A stretch of DNA of 64,000 bases from Carettochelys insculpta. Lineage: Eukaryota > Chordata > Testudines > Carettochelyidae. Position 1 is the first letter of the stretch; every line of letters starts with the position of its first letter. Below, one piece after another: positions 57,832 to 64,000 of the stretch. The stretch is taken from the NCBI RefSeq assembly GCF_033958435.1, contig NC_134138.1, forward strand, positions 264,531,798 through 264,595,797, read 5' to 3'. Position numbers and translations under genes: made by a program. A model generated the notes under the pieces. That model saw nothing but the letters and a program-made list of their open reading frames with translations. It had not been told where the DNA came from and ran no database searches.

Positions 57832-58060
57832 TGCATCTACACTATGAGATAAATTCACATTTAAGGCAGTTAGCTCAATATTACTATGTGACTGTTTTCA
57901 ATGTAAATACCATTAGCTCAATTTAGGGAGCACTAATATCGATATTACAATATTGTCGGTACCTGATGTGTATAGTGTCAAGCTCAAATTCAAAAGTTCG
58001 GTTAAAGGCTAGTGTGAAAGTGCCACACCTTAAAATCAAATTTATTAGCTTCCAGAGGTG
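57832..58060. mobile_element. Left arm of a third fold-back family
   Basis: It starts GGCTGCATCTACACTATGAG followed by ATAAATTCACATTTAAGGC, with TTAGCTCAAT words repeated through the arm (57870-58040). Its partner arm ends at 60683 (AATTTGATTTTATCTCGTAG, TGTAGACATAGTC), whose reverse complement begins GACTATGTCTACACTACGAG. The arms are 2.5 kb apart instead of adjacent. Confidence 0.58.
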
Positions 58061-60589
58061 TACCATTTATAACCCACTGTTGACTGTGCTTAGCTTCTAG
58101 TATCAGAATTAGGGTAGATATAAGGAAGCCATAATAGTTTGACTAATTAAGGCCGAGAAAAATCTATGCTTACCTTCTTTCTGTTAGTAAAAATGCAAGG
58201 GGCCTGCCCAGTAAGTAAGGCATGATGGGGGAAAGCTTGGGCAAATTATTTTTTATAAGTAGGTTTAAGGTCAGGTCAGTAATAGTGTGTCATTTCAGTC
58301 TGGGCCATCAAAAACACCTCTCAAACAGCAAAATACGCCCAAACCTTCTCTCACTTACAAAAAAAAAAAAATAAAAGGTCATCCAATATATTCAGGTAAA
58401 AAAACTAAAATAAAAATTTCCCTTTTAAACTCTGTTTCAAAGAAAACAGAATAAATAAAAAAGGTCATCATACATACGGAAGTCTCCGTAGGTATTCAAA
58501 ATTCAATTATGTCAAACCCTAATTTAGTCAGCACAAAAAAAAAGTCTAAAACAATCCTTTAAATAAACAAAAGGGCGCGTAACAAACGCCCAAGGCAACG
58601 CGTGTAAAGCTGCGCCAAACAAATCCGCACCAACGGGGTGCATATCACCCCAACTCTCTCTCTCTTCTTGTTACATTCTACTCTTGTTATTTCTTAAAAC
58701 TCTTAGCTAACTTCTTCCTTTTCTAAACCACTGCAATAACTCCCTTTTAACAGGTGGAAGCAAGCTAGTCTCTGCTTCTAAAGTTCAAATAAAGTCAGTA
58801 AGTATTGAATCCTGTTTGCTAAACATAAAATAAAACCATAAAACTAATCAGTAAAACAATAAGTATTGCTTAGTAATACTGTTAAGTAAAATCTTTAGTT
58901 GTAATCTAAGTACTAACCCCAATATGTTTTTATTGTAGTGTCTTGGCTAAGTGCTGCATATGTATTATTATACTATTAAATAAAACAAATATTATTAAAA
59001 TCATTATCTATATTATAACTAAAAATCCCAAAAACTCACCTGCAGCTTTGGCCTAAGGCTTTGCCTCAAATCTCACCGTTAACTCAAAAGAAGTACAAAC
59101 CTATAATCTTCAACTTTAAGTCAAATTAACAAGCCTTCCCAAATTTATATACCTACATATCTTGCTACCTTTCGCCCAAGTCAACAACGCAAGGCCCTCA
59201 GTGCTCCGCTCTGGCTGCTGCTCTCCAGGTGTGCAGGAATTAGGTAACAGGAAGACCGCAGATTTCACCTCAGGACCAGGAGGCCTGTGGCTGTGGGGTC
59301 ATGTTGGTATGAGAGAGTGATGAGAAACATCTTTCTTTCTTCGCTCTTAGTGCTGTGAGTGCATCCACCCATTACAAACAGCCCCAGCACGGAGTTCGTG
59401 GTTCTGTCTCTATACCTGTAATTTTTTTCTGCACTGCTTGGCGCCAGCCGCTGCCCCGCTGCACCACATGGCAACAAGGCTGTTGTGGAGGTCATGCTTG
59501 CACAAGAGACCAAGAAACTTCTCGGCAGTTTACATTTGTGTGCAAACCCCTCTCCCTCCCCCACAGGTGCCACACACTCAGGGTCTCTCCTGCACTCAGC
59601 CACATCACATGGGTAGCTACTGATCCAATGAAAGGATGTGCCTGCCAGGCAGCACCATGTCCTAGCTTGTGCACAGTTAGGGCTCCAAAGGCAGGAAAAA
59701 ATTTCTAGGGCCTGCAGCCTCCGGAGGGCGGGTCTCCCCTGGCAGCTAAGATATTTGGGGGTAGGACTACTTCAGCTGCCCTTCCCCCACCAAAAATATT
59801 TCTGAGTCATTTTTGCTGCTGGGGGAAAGTCTCCCGCAGTGGCTAAGATATCTGGGGGCTCACTGCCAGCAGGTAAGACAGTCAGGAGGGACTACTTCAA
59901 CTACTGAAACATTTCAACCGGCTCTGCGGCCACAGACCACAACCCGCCTCCGCCCAGCCAAAAATGTTTTCCAGGGCTTGCTGTCCATTGCAGAAACCTA
60001 CTGGTTTGATATTTCTGTTATAAAATCTTTTTCCTAACATTTCCTGTCTGTGTTCATGCTTTGACTCCCCAAAAACATAGGGCAGAGGGCCAGCTGAGAT
60101 TCCTCTTTCCACTCCAAGTTCAGCGTATAAAATTTCACTGTCATCCCATGTTGACAATATCTGTGTAGGGAAGAAGCAAGAGAAGGATCTTTTTTTCTGG
60201 ACTTTGCTATCCTCTTTCTTCTGACTTTGAGAATACAGTCTGTCCCTGTGTTATTTTCAGGGACTGGATGCAGTCACAAGAGGGAGTCACTCAGTGGATG
60301 GCCAGTTGAGAATTCAGTTAAGAAGGAAGAGATTTCTGTAAACTTTAGGGCCATCTCTGTGAATGCCCTGTTCTTCCTTCCTTGTGATGGGAAAAATGGA
60401 TATTTGCTTTGCACAAGAGGAGAATGAGGAACATGCAATGTAGGAAGATGATGTCAAGGACAAGCAAGCATACAGGGATGAGGGAAAATGTGGGATAGGG
60501 TCCCACAATACACTACTGCAACAGTCAAATGTTTGCCAATTGAGTGTGGCAGCAATAAGTTGACTTTATGAGGAGCATGTGGGGAGGTA
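58061..60589. other. Unidentified DNA between the two arms of a fold-back element
   Basis: About 2.5 kb separates arms that in other such elements are close together, so this is probably a later insertion. The left third is A-rich (58.34-58.57 kb) with a short GC patch (GGGCGCGTAACAAACGCCC at about 58573), and the part 59.2-60.0 kb is GC-richer with TAAGATATTTGGGGG / TAAGATATCTGGGGG words repeated. No domain is seen in any frame, and I cannot name the element or its ends. Confidence 0.4.
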
Positions 60590-60683
60590 AGATAATCAAA
60601 AATCAAATTTACAAATTCCATAAATTTCAGAGTTACAAAATCGATAATAATGAATTTGATTTTATCTCGTAGTGTAGACATAG
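60590..60683. mobile_element. Right arm of the third fold-back family
   Basis: It ends GATTTTATCTCGTAGTGTAG followed by ACATAGTC, the inverted partner of the left terminus at 57832. Only about 95 bp of this arm is recognisable. Confidence 0.55.
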
Positions 60684-60689
60684 TCATAG

Positions 60690-61930
60690 GTAGCCTGCTC
60701 CTTCCAAGAAACGCATTGACAACCTCCACAGTGAAGGAACTTACCCACCAGACTTCACCATCCAGGAAGGATATGGATTCAAAGTAAGGGCTGTGGGACG
60801 AAGTTGTCCCCACACGTCCAGTATCTCAGACAGCATTACCAGCTGAAATTCATCAGAGAAGACAAGACTCTGTACCCTCACCAGCTTGCTTTGCTACAAC
60901 AAAAACAGACAGCCCAGGCTTAATCTGATCAATCTGCAAAACAACAAGCCATTTCCTCATAACAGCTCTGACACAGACAGATGAGACTGTCCAGATTTAC
61001 CAGACGATCTACCACATAAAACAAATCTGCTGTTGGAGATTTTCGGAATACTACAGTGCAGGGAAAGAACTTTTTGTTTATCTCCTGCACTGCCACAGCG
61101 TAAGAGTAAAAAAACCAAACACACAAACAAGTACACAAACACCTGCTTAAACAAACGCTTTGCATGGAAATACTCTGTGGATAAAAATTCTGATGCATTG
61201 CCAGAAAGAAGCAACTGCCCTACATGGATGCAGATGAAGCAGGGTCTGAAGTAATTGTATCCTTGCCTGTACAACAGTTATGGTAATGTTCCTAATGCCA
61301 CATTGGGTGTGTAATATCCACATGTACAGTGGCCAAGATTTTTGAAAGTGACTAATATTTTGGAGGCCCTCAATTTTTGGGTGCCCAACAGCAGATTCTT
61401 AAAAGGGGCCACATTTGCAGAAGCTGTGGGTCCTACAGCCAAATGTCACTGTTGGAAATATTGACCCATTTTTTACAATTTATCATATTTTAAAAATACA
61501 TATTGCATGGCAGGATTTGGAACCTCAACACAGACAGTGATCATGCACAGGAGTGACCCTAGTTGTTTTGTCAGCCAGTGTGGAAAATGTTTTCAGTGTG
61601 AATCTCCCCAAGCAGCCAAGAAAACAAAAAATAAAAACATACCGAGCAATCCAACTGTATGATGCCTCCTGGAAGGTGGCACCCACAATGTTCCCTGTCC
61701 CCTGCTCACTTACCCCTAGAATCGGGTTCTGGGTACACTAGATCCCAAGTCAGAAGACGTTTTATTACATTTTTACTGTTGCCTGTTTTTAATGTTTTGC
61801 TTTAAATTTATCAGCTTGTACCTTATCATTTTGAGTAAAAGCAATTTAAAAATGCTACATGGTCAAAAGCTTCAAACACACACTGTAATAAACAAAGAAA
61901 ATAAAACAGCACTATACAAAGAGCCCTACC
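60690..61930. other. Mostly unannotated DNA with a weak amniote repeat relic
   Basis: Near 61328-61410 the text (AGATTTTTGAAAGTGACTAA, CCTCAATTTTTGGGTGCCC) resembles an old self-complementary repeat common in reptiles and birds. The rest shows nothing that I recognise. Confidence 0.4.
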
Positions 61931-61939
61931 GCTTTCTGT

Positions 61940-62100
61940 GAGGTAAGATTTTCCATCACTAGCAACTTTAAAATCAAGATTAGATATTTTTCAGAGAAAT
62001 TTGCTCCATCAGGGATGTCCTGAGGCCTATGTTCTCCAGAAGGTCAGACTGGATGATCACAAAAGTCCCTTTGGGCTTTACAGTCTATGGATCTGAGTCT
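61940..62100 (+). mobile_element. CR1 3' end fragment
   Basis: AGATTAGATATTTTTCAGAG, GGTCAGACTGGATGATCACA and AAAGTCCCTTTGGGC, then CAGTCTATGGATCTGAG, follow the CR1 3' module and its terminal repeat. It is the same subtype as the copy at 0.9-1.1 kb but better preserved. Confidence 0.7.
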
Positions 62101-62104
62101 AGCC

Positions 62105-64000
62105 ACTGAAGACTGTGGGCCTGATTCAAGAAACACTGTTATTAACAGGAGTCTCTCCACTGACCTTACAGACATTTGATGAGACCATTCTGTGCAATGG
62201 GTGAAGGAGATTGAGAAGGCTACGCCAGCACTGACAACTTTCCACAGCCAGATAAAAGTGAATAAGGCCATAGAAATTCCTAGGTACTGTATTGAACCCA
62301 GAATTAATTATAAAGCAAAGAACTGGGCTTTTGATGTATTTGTATGAGAAGTAAAGGATCGCCACACCACAAAGTCTAAATGAACAGGATGGCTTTTGAT
62401 ATTTACAGTGTGCTTTTGTTACATATAATGCAGCAAGATTTTACTCTTCATTCACTTTGAATTACATCATTCTGTGTTCCATTTAAGGTATCTGTGTTAG
62501 AATAGATGGAAACAATTACTTTGTCTACTGAAAGCAGATATTTAATACCTGAATGTTTCCTTGGAAAAAGTACTTTTAGCCAGTGTTTTTAGCTAGTGTG
62601 TTTTACTGCAGTACGATGTACAACATATTGTAACAAAATAATACATCTAAATTATTTCAGAAACCTGATTCCCACTGAAAATACATAAATAGAATAAGCC
62701 AGGAATGCAACTTAATTTTTAAAAATCAGCATTGCTGGTTGGGAAATTATCTGAATCTGAGTTAACGGAACATTTGTAACGGGCAATTTTTTTCAAACAT
62801 GTAAATGAAAAGCAGTGGTTTTCCATGTACGTAAGGCAAGGGAAAAGCTCCATATTTCTTATTCTATATGGCCTATCCACATGTGAATGCCACAGACTCA
62901 TTATCATTCATACCCCGATATTCTCAACTGAAATACTTCTGGAATCTCTTTATTGAAATAATGCAGAGAACTGATGCAGCACAAAAAGGATTGAATGAAA
63001 CCAGTCTTTGACACCACTCACCTAGTTGTTCCTAATATTGTTCATAAGATGATTTTTTATCCCTAAATAAAGATTAACCTTTACTTTTTTAATAAAATAC
63101 AAACATTTTATTTCTAATCTGTATTGTCATGATCTATGGAAACAGATTGTTCATCATTGACTAATCTTAAAGAACATAGATCAAATGGGTACTGATTTAA
63201 ACTTCAAACAATTCAACTGGATTACAGAGGGTGAAAGATTTGGCTTTAGTTATGTTTTTGTAATTTGATATACTTTCCATTTCCCCATACATCCTGTAAC
63301 AGCCCCTCTGATGCCTTATGAAAATTTACTTATGAATATGAATATGCAGAATTCAGACACTTTAAACAAAATACCTTATGTAACCTATCAATTTTAATGT
63401 TACACTCTGATGAAGCTGTATAACCTGGTTTTGTGCATGTATAATTTGTGCATATGAAGTTAGAAATATGAAGTGTAAATCTGTTTATAATTTTAAATGT
63501 GCTAATGAGAGCCATTAATGATGCCCCAGAAGCTTAATGGTTTGGTAATCAATTCATTGACTTCTAAACCACCTTTTTCACCTGTAAGACTAGAAGGTGG
63601 TTGGTGCTAGAAGGATACATGACTGTATTACCAGGCAATGTCATACGTTTTGAATCCCGTGGTTTTTTTCACGGGAAGCGGGTTGCTCAATAAAAGATTC
63701 TTGCCCTGGGAGAGAGCATATTTAAGCATTTGGAAGCTCTTTGTCTTCAGCTGGCTTTTGAAACTGCCTGGCACATTCTACAGTGAGACAAAGAACTTTG
63801 CAGGTTTGGAGAATGAAGTCAGAGTGAAAGAACATCTTTGACTTATAGCTTATGCCTGAAATAAGAACAGCTGTTTAGGGAAAGAATTTGCATGTGACAA
63901 ATTTCTTAACGAAGTTAACTAGCTTTGTGTTGTCATTCATTTTAATTTAGTAACTTACTCTGATCTACCTGTTTTCACTCGCAACTACTTTTTTGTACTT
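62105..64000. other. Unannotated AT-rich DNA at the window edge
   Basis: No gene, RNA gene or clear transposon is seen to the end of the window. Short open frames have no domains. Confidence 0.45.

Noticed and set aside
59265..59708. Open frames of 112 and 117 codons on opposite strands
   Set aside because: They overlap each other in unidentified DNA and show no motif.
1..64000. CRISPR arrays, bacterial operons, prophage or plasmid features
   Set aside because: Nothing of the kind is present; all coding traces are vertebrate transposon families or DPP6.

Overview
This window is vertebrate genomic DNA. It most likely comes from a turtle, or at least a sauropsid reptile. Reasons: a chain of CR1-type LINE copies in all states of decay, a tRNA-headed SINE with a CR1-like tail, MIR/CORE-SINE relics, DIRS-like and hAT relics, and several families of fold-back elements whose ends read GGCTATGTCTACAC, a pattern I associate with turtle genomes. 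The species call is inference; I could not run any search.

The only cellular gene I can support is DPP6, on the minus strand. Its first coding exon for the long (DPPX-L type) N-terminus lies at 26164-26361 in a CpG island (about 25.1-27.3 kb). It ends in a perfect GAG|GTGAGT donor. Everything left of 26163 is therefore DPP6 intron 1, and everything right of about 27.3 kb is upstream of the gene. DPP6 is a single-pass, catalytically dead DPP4-family protein that acts as an auxiliary subunit of Kv4 potassium channels.

Layout, left to right. 2.1-7.0 kb: an old APE-type LINE (endonuclease-RT, minus) split by a later CR1 insertion (2.74-4.77 kb). 8.07-9.53 kb: a degenerate DIRS-like retroelement (RT then tyrosine recombinase, minus). 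10.2-20.4 kb: short repeats, including several copies of repeats that carry hammerhead-ribozyme-like cores, a pogo/Tigger-like MITE, MIR fragments and CR1 tails. 20.4-25.1 kb: AT-rich, repeat-poor intron. 25.1-27.3 kb: CpG island and DPP6 exon 1. 27.3-30.1 kb: repeat-poor upstream DNA. 30.2-32.4 kb: a decayed CR1/L2-like LINE. 34.2-36.1 kb: fold-back fragments, a hammerhead-type repeat with a 12-bp target duplication, and a hAT relic with transposase remnants. 40.4-46.0 kb: a second APE-type LINE split by a younger CR1/L2-like LINE. 46.3-49.4 kb: a cluster of near-complete fold-back (hairpin) elements, nested in each other and in a Tigger-like element, with matching 3-bp target duplications. 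53.4-56.0 kb: hAT elements, an (AC)40 microsatellite and a palindromic hammerhead-type repeat with a 13-15 bp target duplication. 57.8-60.7 kb: a fold-back element apparently split by about 2.5 kb of unidentified DNA.

The most interesting signal is the set of seven repeats with CUGANGA...GAAA hammerhead-like cores, several arranged as palindromes and three flanked by 12-15 bp direct repeats. This matches what is known of Penelope-like retroelements, which carry minimal hammerhead ribozymes. Second is the family of hairpin elements with 3-bp target duplications and repeated octamer (ATGCAAAT) motifs.
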